A stretch of DNA of 33,223 bases. Origin: an uncultured Lewinella sp. (GTDB lineage Bacteria > Bacteroidota > Bacteroidia > Chitinophagales > Saprospiraceae). Positions 1 through 7,346 of the stretch are shown here, piece by piece (within the stretch, counting starts at the first letter, position 1; each line of letters starts with the position of its first letter). Position numbers and translations under genes: made by a program. Under the pieces are notes generated by a model that was not told the origin of the DNA, searched no databases, and saw only the letters and a program-made list of their open reading frames with translations. The stretch lies in the NCBI GenBank assembly GCA_913057785.1, contig CAJXPD010000102.1, positions 1 to 33,223 of the forward strand, given 5' to 3'.

Positions 1-52
1 TCAAAAAGAGCTTCGCCAGTAAATCCAATGCTTCGGCCTCGTCGGCAGCCAA

Positions 53-60
53 TAAGTTTG
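53..60 (+). promoter_or_regulatory. Candidate -7 promoter element (TAAGTTTG)
   Basis: Exact match to the Bacteroidota -7 consensus TAnnTTTG, 37 bases before the ATG of the PD40 lipoprotein at 98. I see no convincing TTG at the expected -33 distance, so this rests on the -7 element and its position only. It would give a short untranslated leader. Confidence 0.35.
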
Positions 61-97
61 AATCAGTTCCTTGTCTAAGAAGGCGGAAATTTAAACA

Positions 98-997
98 ATG
101 AGAAAAGCATATTCTATTTTCCTGCTTGCAGGGGCACTATTCTTAAATGCTTGCCATACTAAAAATAAGCATGCAAAAGATACTGATTCATCCACTATAG
201 AGACCGCATATTTTGGAGAACAGCCACCGGGTTTAACTCCACAGCTTTTTGCTCCTGAGATTGTCTCTCCAGATGGGCTTTTTGAAGGGGGCACCTTTTC
301 ACCCGATATGAAATCCTTTTATTTCACTAGGAAGAATGGCAAATATGAAAAGCGCACCTTTTTTGTCATTCGATACGAAAATAATGGTTGGGGAGAGGAA
401 TCGGAGACCGATATAGAATATCCAAGATTCTCTAAGGATGGTAATACCATGTACAAGGGAAATAAATATAGGAGTCGAACCGACACAGGCTGGTCCGAAC
501 TCAAAAGCATGGGAGCTCCTTTTACAGACAAGCATATCATGGGGATATCGGTTTCAGACAAAGGAACTTTCTTCTTTGACGAATGGGATGGAAAGGATAC
601 CACTGGTGCTATTAGTTATTCACGGCTGATCAATGGCGAATATGAACCGCGTCAGAAACTGGGCAAGGAGATCAACACCGGAACCTGGATTGCCCATCCC
701 AAGATTGCTCCGGACGAGTCCTATTTGTTGTGGGATGTCGAACGAGAAGACGGATTTGGCGGATCCGATATCTATATTAGTTTTCGGCAGAAAGATGGTT
801 CCTGGCTACCTGCCATCAACATGGGAGACAAGATCAATACAGAACTTCAGGAAAGCGGTGTTTCCGTGACACCCGATGGGAAATATCTATTTTTTTCGAG
901 GGGCCAATGGGAGACTAAAGCGGACGGAAGTACCAATTGGGTAGGAAAAAGTTATTGGGTAGATGCACAGATTATTGAGAACCTGAGACCCCAATAA
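98..997 (+). CDS. PD40/WD40-like beta-propeller lipoprotein
   Basis: A 299-residue exported protein. The N-terminus is a lipoprotein signal with lipobox Leu16-Asn-Ala-Cys19, so it is probably anchored in a membrane of the cell envelope. The body carries WD40-like PD40 blades, seen as repeated 'SPDxxxFYF', 'APDESYLLWD' and 'TPDGKYLFFSR' motifs (about residues 67-77, 204-215 and 257-267) and the conserved 'SDIYISFRQKDGSW' blade. Such proteins (TolB/PD40 type) usually bind ligands or partner proteins; no enzymatic residues are evident. It lies 24 bp upstream of a close paralog and about 1 kb upstream of a LytS/LytTR two-component pair, which may regulate it or respond to it (inference). The exact ligand is unknown. 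The start is fixed by the signal peptide. Confidence 0.85.
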   Translation: MRKAYSIFLLAGALFLNACHTKNKHAKDTDSSTIETAYFGEQPPGLTPQLFAPEIVSPDGLFEGGTFSPDMKSFYFTRKNGKYEKRTFFVIRYENNGWGEESETDIEYPRFSKDGNTMYKGNKYRSRTDTGWSELKSMGAPFTDKHIMGISVSDKGTFFFDEWDGKDTTGAISYSRLINGEYEPRQKLGKEINTGTWIAHPKIAPDESYLLWDVEREDGFGGSDIYISFRQKDGSWLPAINMGDKINTELQESGVSVTPDGKYLFFSRGQWETKADGSTNWVGKSYWVDAQIIENLRPQ

Positions 998-1021
998 CAA
1001 TTCATCTGAAAAATTACAACT

Positions 1022-1918
1022 ATGAAAAACAAACCAGGACTACTACTTCTAATATTAGGTATAATAGCAAATTATGGCTTTGCCCAAGAAAACAAAGAGA
1101 GTGATTTCAGTTTCCCAGAAATAGAGGGACCTTACATGGGGCAAAAGCCACCGGGCATGGTGGCAGAACCGTTTGCTCCAGGTATTATCTCCAAAGGAGG
1201 CTGGGAGATTGAGGGCGTGTTTGCGCCAGGCATGAAAGAGTTTTACTTCGTTACACGCAGCAGTAAAGAGAAGCCTGCCACTGTCATTGGTTTTCGTGAG
1301 CAAGACAATGTCTGGAAGAAATATATTGAATTCAAGCGCACGGGTGAAATATCGTTTTCTCCTGATGGTTCACGTATGCATATGGCCAAAGGCTACAAGG
1401 ATCGCAATGGCGACGGCTGGTCAGAAAGAAAAAGCCTTGGCCCTATGTTTAACCGTGAAGACTGGGGAATCATGCGTCTGACGGCCTCATCAAAGGGTAC
1501 CTATGTTTTTGATGATTATAAAAGTGGTGATGTAATTCGCATCTCTAGGCTTAAAGACGGAAAACGTCAAGCGCCAAAAGAGATGGGCCCAGTAGTGAAC
1601 ACATGAGAATGGACCGCTCATCCCTTTATAGCCCCTGATGAAAGTTACTTGATTTGGGATAGCGAAAGGGAAGGGGGGTATGGAGATTCTGATCTCTACA
1701 TTAGTTTCCGTCAAAAGGATGGCTCATGGGGCCCTGCCATCAATATGGGCGACAAGGTCAACTCCGATAAATGGGAAGCTTTTGCGAGCGTCACTTCGGA
1801 TGGCAAGTATATCCTCTTTAACCGACGCATAGATGACGGCAGTGACGATGATAATATGAATGTGGATATTTATTGGGTGGATGCGCAGATTATAGAGGGG
1901 CTTAGGCCTAAACCATAA
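1022..1918 (+). pseudogene. PD40 beta-propeller protein, paralog interrupted by an in-frame TGA
   Basis: Tandem paralog of the gene at 98 with the same layout: signal peptide (ending near 'NYGFAQ'), 'GPYMGQKPPGM' entry matching 'FGEQPPGL' in the first copy, PD40 blades, and the same ending 'YWVDAQIIEGLRP'. The reading frame is broken only by TGA at 1604-1606 after residue 194. Translation resumes in the same frame as 'EWTAHPFIAPDESYLIWD', which aligns with 'TWIAHPKIAPDESYLLWD' of the intact copy. The residue replaced by the stop aligns with Gly, so a single GGA-to-TGA change explains it. TGA is a genuine stop elsewhere here (for example at 3096-3098), so recoding of TGA as Gly is unlikely. 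Either a recent nonsense mutation or a sequencing error. If real, only a 194-residue truncated propeller is made. Confidence 0.85.
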
Positions 1919-1985
1919 CCTCTCAATGTGTTCGATACTTTTTTAAATCATATCTTACCAGACCTTAAACAGTATTCATTATGGC

Positions 1986-3098
1986 ATGACATCATCCCGT
2001 CCTTTTTTCAAGAAATATGGTAAGGTATTCGCAGGCTTCTTGATACTGCAGTTCCTTTTGGACCAGGCGAGATCCTGGACTTCTCTACTCACCGGAAAAT
2101 CCACCGAGATAGATTGGAGTCGAAGTGTTGTCAGCTCAATGACTGATCAATTGGTATGGGCCGTTATTTTAGTTTTTCTCTACCAAGGCTATCGAAAGAT
2201 TCAACCTTTATCCAATAGAAGGGCGTGGGGGAAGTTATTTGGGTTGGTAATTGTAGTGGCTACAGTGCATGCATTTCTAGCTCAGTTTTTTTATTTGACT
2301 GGACATAAATTTTTCATGGGTGATGAAAAAACCTATTATGAATTGTTGTCAAGTAGTTTGAAATTCTTTGTGTTCGGCATTTTTGTTGGGACCTTAATGG
2401 GCTGCTTTTGGTTGAGTTTGATCATAGCTTTAGACTACTATGAGAAATACCGAGATGAAAATGCTAAAAGTACGAATCTAGCACTTGAATTATCCAAGTC
2501 GAAATTAGAAGCTATCCAAGCTCAGTTAAATCCTCATTTTCTGTTTAATGCGCTGAACACGATTTCCATGATGGTGCGTACAAAAAACAGTAGTAAAGCG
2601 GTCTCCATGATTTCAGCCTTAAGTGATTTGTTACGTTTGAGTTTAAATATGAAAACGGCTCAGATTATACCTTTAAAGGAGGAATTATTGCTGGTGAGCA
2701 AATATCTAGCGATTGAGCAAGAGCGATTTAGTGATCGCCTGACCGTGGACATTAAAATTGACCCAAAGACTGAATCGTTGGGGGTGCCGAACTTGATTTT
2801 GCAACCTATTCTTGAAAATGCTTTCAAGTATGGCGTTTCTGAAAATTTAGATAGTGCATATATCCGAATTGAATCAACCCTCGTGGAGAATAATTTGGTA
2901 CTGGAAATTTCAAATAATGGAGGGAAAATAAGCGAAGATTGGTCTTTAGACTCTAATAAAGGAATTGGACTAAAGAATGTGGAGAATCGCCTAGGTAATC
3001 TATTCGATGAATACGAATTTGGTCTTCGAAATAGCGAAGATGAAGAACTAGTGATCGCCCGCATTTCTATTCCTAAACTGCAAATGGGAGAAGCATGA
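1986..3098 (+). CDS. LytS/YehU-type sensor histidine kinase
   Basis: A 370-residue membrane histidine kinase of the His_kinase (PF06580) class. The N-terminal half has about four transmembrane helices (roughly residues 14-28, 54-68, 83-104, 125-149) with no large extracellular sensor domain. The phospho-acceptor motif 'QLNPHFLFNALNTIS' puts the active His at residue 184, followed by an HATPase domain with N-box 'LQPILENAFKYG' (272-283) and G-box 'GIGLKNVENRL' (326-336). It would autophosphorylate and pass phosphate to the response regulator encoded immediately downstream, whose ATG overlaps this stop codon (ATGA), implying translational coupling. An ATG at 1981 is followed by one codon and a stop, so 1986 is the usable start. 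The signal it senses cannot be read from sequence. Confidence 0.93.
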   Translation: MTSSRPFFKKYGKVFAGFLILQFLLDQARSWTSLLTGKSTEIDWSRSVVSSMTDQLVWAVILVFLYQGYRKIQPLSNRRAWGKLFGLVIVVATVHAFLAQFFYLTGHKFFMGDEKTYYELLSSSLKFFVFGIFVGTLMGCFWLSLIIALDYYEKYRDENAKSTNLALELSKSKLEAIQAQLNPHFLFNALNTISMMVRTKNSSKAVSMISALSDLLRLSLNMKTAQIIPLKEELLLVSKYLAIEQERFSDRLTVDIKIDPKTESLGVPNLILQPILENAFKYGVSENLDSAYIRIESTLVENNLVLEISNNGGKISEDWSLDSNKGIGLKNVENRLGNLFDEYEFGLRNSEDEELVIARISIPKLQMGEA

Positions 3099-3877
3099 TC
3101 AGGGCCATAATTGTTGATGATGAACCGAACGCTCGAGAAGGTCTAAGCTTGTTGTTAGGCCAACATAATGAAATAGAGATCATTGCTCAATGCGAAAATG
3201 GAATAAGTGCCATCAGGGATATCGATGCGCTCAAACCTGATCTGGTTTTCCTGGATATTCAGATGCCTAAGGTGAATGGCTTTGAAGTACTCAATAGTAT
3301 CAACTATAAGATACCCTATGTCGTTTTTGTAACAGCTTATGACCAGTATGCGGTCAAAGCTTTTGAAATCAATGCCCAAGACTATTTGCTCAAACCCTTC
3401 ACAGACGAACGTTTCCAAGCGGTTCTAGATTTGGCCATCCACAACCTGCAAGCCAACAATAATCAAAGTGAGTTGATTGAAAAATTGGTCAACTCTTATA
3501 TTGTCCATCAGCGAAAGAACGAGGATGTAGATCAATTGATCAAGTCTGTGCCGGGATGGAACAAGATGACCATAAAAAATAAAGGGAGAATCGTTTTTGT
3601 GGATTACGCAGATATTACCTGGATTGAGGGATACGATTATTGTGTCAAAGTACATACACCTGCAAAAACACATGTGGTGCGTGTTACGCTGAAAGAAATG
3701 GAAAAGAAATTAGATGCACATCGCTTTCTTCGAATCAGTAAGTCCGCCCTGGTCAATATGGAATGCGTTAGTGAAATACAGACATTTGGGAAAATTGACC
3801 TTTTGGTGATTCTGAAAGATCAGACTCAAATCAAGGTATCCAGAAATTACAAATCGAATCTGGAGAAGTATATCTAA
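3095..3877 (+). CDS. LytTR-family response regulator
   Basis: A 260-residue response regulator. The receiver domain (about 1-120) has the acidic pair Asp8/Asp9 in 'VDDEP', phospho-acceptor Asp54 in 'VFLDIQMP', Thr80 and Lys100 in 'DYLLKPF'. After a linker, the C-terminal LytTR DNA-binding domain (about 160-260) shows 'ITWIEGYDYCVKVHT', 'LKEMEKKL' and 'FLRISKSALVNM'. LytTR proteins usually bind pairs of short direct repeats about two helical turns apart. It overlaps the kinase gene by 4 bp and forms its cognate pair. Target genes are unknown; the neighbouring PD40 genes are candidates, and a direct repeat of fitting geometry lies at 17003-17037. Confidence 0.94.
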   Translation: MIRAIIVDDEPNAREGLSLLLGQHNEIEIIAQCENGISAIRDIDALKPDLVFLDIQMPKVNGFEVLNSINYKIPYVVFVTAYDQYAVKAFEINAQDYLLKPFTDERFQAVLDLAIHNLQANNNQSELIEKLVNSYIVHQRKNEDVDQLIKSVPGWNKMTIKNKGRIVFVDYADITWIEGYDYCVKVHTPAKTHVVRVTLKEMEKKLDAHRFLRISKSALVNMECVSEIQTFGKIDLLVILKDQTQIKVSRNYKSNLEKYI

Positions 3878-4118
3878 GCTGGAGGATTTTATGGCAGTTT
3901 ACACCTGGGAAGCTTGCTATCGACAAGTTATTCCCTGATTTGGAATATTGTAGCTGCTTTGCTCCCTTTATTTCCCCTCATAGATTTCTTTGAGATGACC
4001 TTTTATGCTGAATACTGAAACGTCATGAAAAGGAATATCTCTGGAGTTCAACTTAAGGAACGGCTTGTTGTATTTATTTTGTTATGAGCAGCCTTGTTGA
4101 GCTTCTACAGTTGCAATT

Positions 4119-4376
4119 TTATGCAGATACTTCTACTTGATTCTCTTGCCTTGCGATTTTGTAAACAATAATAAAGGCCCACACTTGAAGTGCAACAATA
4201 ATGACATGCATTCCGAAATCAATAAGCGGAGGTCCAGCATTAGCATAAGGGAATAAGGGATCAATGAAGGTCTCCTGTCCCTCACGAAGTATGCTCAAGA
4301 GTAGGACTACAAGATATTGGTTAGGGTTTTGCGTGATTAGAACGAAAATAGCTATTGTTATCATCGCAACTTGCAT
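4119..4376 (-). CDS. Small membrane protein of unknown function
   Basis: An 85-residue ORF on the opposite strand to its neighbours. It has hydrophobic segments at about residues 3-14, 20-30 and 54-73, the last ending in a positively charged tail 'YKIARQENQ', which suits a small inner-membrane protein. A TAG stop lies two codons upstream of the ATG in the same frame, so it cannot be extended. It starts about 300 bp from the divergent permease gene and shares that intergenic region. I recognise no family. It could be an intact small gene or the remaining piece of a larger four-helix protein; support is composition and isolation only. Confidence 0.45.
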   Translation of the reverse strand: MQVAMITIAIFVLITQNPNQYLVVLLLSILREGQETFIDPLFPYANAGPPLIDFGMHVIIVALQVWAFIIVYKIARQENQVEVSA

Positions 4377-4414
4377 TACCTAATAGAATAGAAGGGCTTC
4401 TCATTGTACACTTT

Positions 4415-4458
4415 TGAACGATGCTGTTCGAATTTGAACAATTTACAAGGGAATTCCC
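4415..4458. promoter_or_regulatory. Operator-like dyads in divergent intergenic region
   Basis: Half-sites GAAC (4416-4419), GTTC (4426-4429) and GAAC (4436-4439) alternate in orientation at exactly 10-bp spacing. The latter two form TGTTCGAATTTGAACA (4425-4440), a 16-bp palindrome with one mismatched pair. A perfect 10-bp palindrome GGGAATTCCC follows at 4449-4458. The block sits between the small - strand ORF (start 4376) and the permease (start 4673). The rest of 4377-4672 shows no ORF. Binding protein unknown. Confidence 0.3.
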
Positions 4459-4672
4459 AAGGAATAAAATCTATAAAGCCATGAAAATGAGGGATCCATG
4501 TTTTTCGGCATGGGTGTTGAACATATAGTAGGAGAATTCAGTTTAATGCTGGTGTTTTGCTAAAAAGCCAATGCAAGAAACCCGAAGTTTTACTAAGCCC
4601 TGTCATTGAGAAGCTTTGGATATCTGCCACGCTGCCAGTGTAAGACAGCCATACCGAAAATCTCTTCCGAAT

Positions 4673-7054
4673 ATGTTAAAGAACTACTTCACCTTAGCGT
4701 ATAGAAATCTGTTGAAAAATAGACTCCATTCCTCCATCAATATTTCTGGTTTGACCATTGGAATGAGCTCTTTCATCCTCATTGCTTTGTACATCCAGTA
4801 TGAGTTGAGTTACGATCAACATTTTGAAGACGCTAGTCAGATTTATCGGGTGTACACGAAGCAGATAGGGAGTGACTTTCGCGGAACCAATGAATTTGCT
4901 GTAAGCCCGATGCCCTTGGCTCCAACCTTAAAAGAGGAATTCCCGGAAGTCGAACAAGCTACCACCTTGGCATTTTCGAATGAACTCGTTTCTTTAGAAG
5001 GCGAGGTGTTTAGAGAGTCTGGACTATATGCCAATGAATCTTCATTTGATGTTTTCAATTTTCCGGTTGTAGAAGGTATTGGGAAAGAAGCCTTACAAGA
5101 TCCATCGGCTATATTAATCACCGAATCTCTGGCCGATAAATACTTTGGCGATGAATCTGCTATTGGGCAAACCCTCAACATCAATCAAGAAAAGCTGCTG
5201 ACTGTCAAAGGTATAATTCAAGACCCACCCAAAAGCCAACATTTTCAGTTTGATTACCTCACGGCACTTTCCAATAAGCGTTACTCAAGGTATGATGTCG
5301 GTCAGTGGGGAAACAATAATTACTGGACGTATATGAAATTGGCTGAAGGCCAGGATCACGAAGCCTTACAAGCCAAACTGGTAACGATTGATCAAATGGC
5401 AGCACCTGCCTATGAAGACGTTCCATTCAAACCTGCCTTTGGATTACAACCCATAACTGATATCCATCTGCATTCTCAAATGAATGTAGAACTGCAAGCC
5501 AATAGTGATATTCGATATCTCTATTTGTTTGGTGCGATCGGCTTCATCATCCTATTCTTGGCCGCTATCAATTACATGAACTTAGCTACCGCGAGTTCTG
5601 CCCAACGCGCGAAAGAAGTGGGTATCCGAAAGGTAATGGGGGCACATAAAGGACAACTTATCCGGCAGATACTGGGGGAATTCTTCTTGTTGACGTTCAT
5701 CAGTTTTGCTATAGCCCTAGCGCTAGCCAATGCCGTGCTACCTATATTCAATCAGCTTGTCGATAAATACATTCCCTTTAGCATCGTTGGAAACCAGTGG
5801 TTATTAATGGGTTTATTGAGCACGGCGCTCTTAATTGGTGGGCTATCGGGTCTCTATCCAGCCCTATTTTTAGCGGTTATATCACCAGTAAAAGCATTTC
5901 GGGGCAACTTCCTAAAGGATTATCGGAGAGGAGCAAGCCTTCGTAATTTACTAGTGATAGGCCAATTTGTAGCCGCTATCATTTTAGCCGTCGGCAGTGT
6001 GGTGGTGTATCAACAATTACAATTTATCCAAAACAAAAAACTAGGGTATAACCGGGATCAGGTAGTTCATGTTTCCCTCCAAGAAGGACCTTCACTTGAA
6101 AAACTAGCCACCCTGGAGGCAGAATTGAGAAAGCACCCAAGCATCAAGCAAGTAGCCTATGCAGCCAACTTGCCACTTAATAGCTATAACTCAGGCGTGA
6201 TTAAGGATTGGGAAGGTAACGCGACGGGAGAAGAGCTTAGCATGTATCGTAACTACGTAGGCTATGAGTTTTTCGATTTGTATGAGATGGAAATCGTAGA
6301 TGGTAGAAGCTTCTCCCCCAACCATCCTACGGATACTGCCGCCGCCTATGTTTTAAACGAAGCAGCGGTAAGTGCTATTGGCTGGGAAAAAGCGGTAGGC
6401 AAACAGTTCCTGGAAGGGCAAGTCGTCGGAGTGGTCAAGGATTTTCATTTTCAACCCCTCAATTTTACCATCCAGCCAATGTATTTGCGATATCAAAATT
6501 ACCAATACAATGGAAATGGAAATCTAAATATCAAACTACAAACGGGAGACTTAGAGGGTACCCTGACACATATAGAAACCACAGTCAAAAAATTCCTTCC
6601 CAATATGCCCTACCAGCAATTCTTCTTGGATGATACCTATAGCCAATTATACCGATCAGAGCAACGAATTGGGCAAGCCTTCAATATTTTTACCCTCATT
6701 ACTTTATTCATTGCCTGCATGGGCCTATTCGGCTTGGTTTCTCATCAGGTGCTACAACGAACCAAGGAAATTGGAATCCGTAAGATACTTGGAGCTAGCG
6801 TATCCCAAATTGTGGAACTCCTCTCTAAAGATTTTGTGCGTTTGGTTTCTATAGCCTTAGTCATTGCCATTCCTACTGCTTGGCTCTTGATGCAATATTG
6901 GCTACAAGATTTTGTTTACCGGATCAGTATTCCTTGGTGGGCATTCATAATGGTTGGATTATTAGCCATAACCATTGCATTTCTGACCATTAGCATTCAA
7001 AGTGTAAAAGCGGCCATCGCAAATCCGGTAGAGGCACTGCGAAACGATCAGTAG
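4673..7054 (+). CDS. FtsX/MacB-type ABC transporter permease
   Basis: A 793-residue permease of the stand-alone type common in Bacteroidota. It begins 'MLKNYFTLAYRNLLKNR', the standard opening of this family, so ATG 4673 is preferred over a TTG at 4616. Layout: N-terminal helix (about 22-42), MacB-type periplasmic core domain (45-270), FtsX domain with three helices (about 282-400, including 'EVGIRKVMGAHKGQL'), a second helix plus periplasmic domain (about 423-660), and a second FtsX domain (666-793, including 'EIGIRKILGASVSQI'). These proteins work with a MacB-like ATPase to drive export or mechanotransmission through the envelope. No ATPase gene is present nearby, so its partner would be encoded elsewhere. 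Substrate unknown. Confidence 0.92.
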   Translation: MLKNYFTLAYRNLLKNRLHSSINISGLTIGMSSFILIALYIQYELSYDQHFEDASQIYRVYTKQIGSDFRGTNEFAVSPMPLAPTLKEEFPEVEQATTLAFSNELVSLEGEVFRESGLYANESSFDVFNFPVVEGIGKEALQDPSAILITESLADKYFGDESAIGQTLNINQEKLLTVKGIIQDPPKSQHFQFDYLTALSNKRYSRYDVGQWGNNNYWTYMKLAEGQDHEALQAKLVTIDQMAAPAYEDVPFKPAFGLQPITDIHLHSQMNVELQANSDIRYLYLFGAIGFIILFLAAINYMNLATASSAQRAKEVGIRKVMGAHKGQLIRQILGEFFLLTFISFAIALALANAVLPIFNQLVDKYIPFSIVGNQWLLMGLLSTALLIGGLSGLYPALFLAVISPVKAFRGNFLKDYRRGASLRNLLVIGQFVAAIILAVGSVVVYQQLQFIQNKKLGYNRDQVVHVSLQEGPSLEKLATLEAELRKHPSIKQVAYAANLPLNSYNSGVIKDWEGNATGEELSMYRNYVGYEFFDLYEMEIVDGRSFSPNHPTDTAAAYVLNEAAVSAIGWEKAVGKQFLEGQVVGVVKDFHFQPLNFTIQPMYLRYQNYQYNGNGNLNIKLQTGDLEGTLTHIETTVKKFLPNMPYQQFFLDDTYSQLYRSEQRIGQAFNIFTLITLFIACMGLFGLVSHQVLQRTKEIGIRKILGASVSQIVELLSKDFVRLVSIALVIAIPTAWLLMQYWLQDFVYRISIPWWAFIMVGLLAITIAFLTISIQSVKAAIANPVEALRNDQ

Positions 7055-7073
7055 TGTTCTTTGAATTTGGGGT

Positions 7074-7113
7074 AATGCCATACCCATTCAGGTATTCATT
7101 CCTGTTCTTTTTT
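7074..7113 (+). terminator. Possible intrinsic terminator after the permease
   Basis: Imperfect stem: left arm AATGCCATACC (7074-7084), 6-base loop, right arm GGTATTCATT (7091-7100), with a small internal bulge, followed by a T-rich run (7105-7113) 20-60 bp after the permease stop. AT-rich and imperfect, hence modest confidence. The remainder of 7114-7290 shows no ORF that I can support. Confidence 0.35.
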
Positions 7114-7295
7114 AGGTGGGCACAAAAGTATTAGAAGAAGGTGTTTTGTTTTCAATACGAGTGGTCATGGTGATAGATAGGTGTAGAAAACAGGTTAAAG
7201 GTAGAATCGGGTAATCAACTGTAAAGTGAGATAGGTAAGCTAGTGCCGAGGAACTATTGTTGGTTTATGAATGTATAATCAATCCAATTAATTCC

Positions 7296-7303
7296 TACTT
7301 TTG
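7296..7303 (+). promoter_or_regulatory. Candidate -7 promoter element (TACTTTTG)
   Basis: Exact match to TAnnTTTG located 44 bases upstream of the ATG at 7347. No clear TTG at the -33 spacing. It also argues against translation starting at the upstream in-frame TTG at 7257, which would lie upstream of the transcript start. Confidence 0.4.
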
Positions 7304-7346
7304 GCACGCTTTAGACCATTTCCTTCAACAGAAACCAGAGCTAAAA

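Noticed and set aside
1604..1606. Recoding of TGA as glycine (alternative genetic code)
   Set aside because: TGA ends several other genes in the window, such as the kinase at 3098 and the DUF6624 lipoprotein at 10942, so the standard code applies.
2660..3064. 134-residue - strand ORF inside the histidine kinase
   Set aside because: Antisense shadow of the HATPase domain, Ser/Arg/Phe-rich, no domain pattern.
3878..4118. Readthrough frame after the LytTR gene, about 46 hydrophobic residues
   Set aside because: It follows the response regulator stop in frame with no own start near the beginning and no family resemblance; the LytTR domain is already complete, so I treat the 241-bp gap as non-coding.
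4843..5184. 113-residue - strand ORF inside the permease
   Set aside because: Antisense of the conserved periplasmic domain; no plausible protein features.
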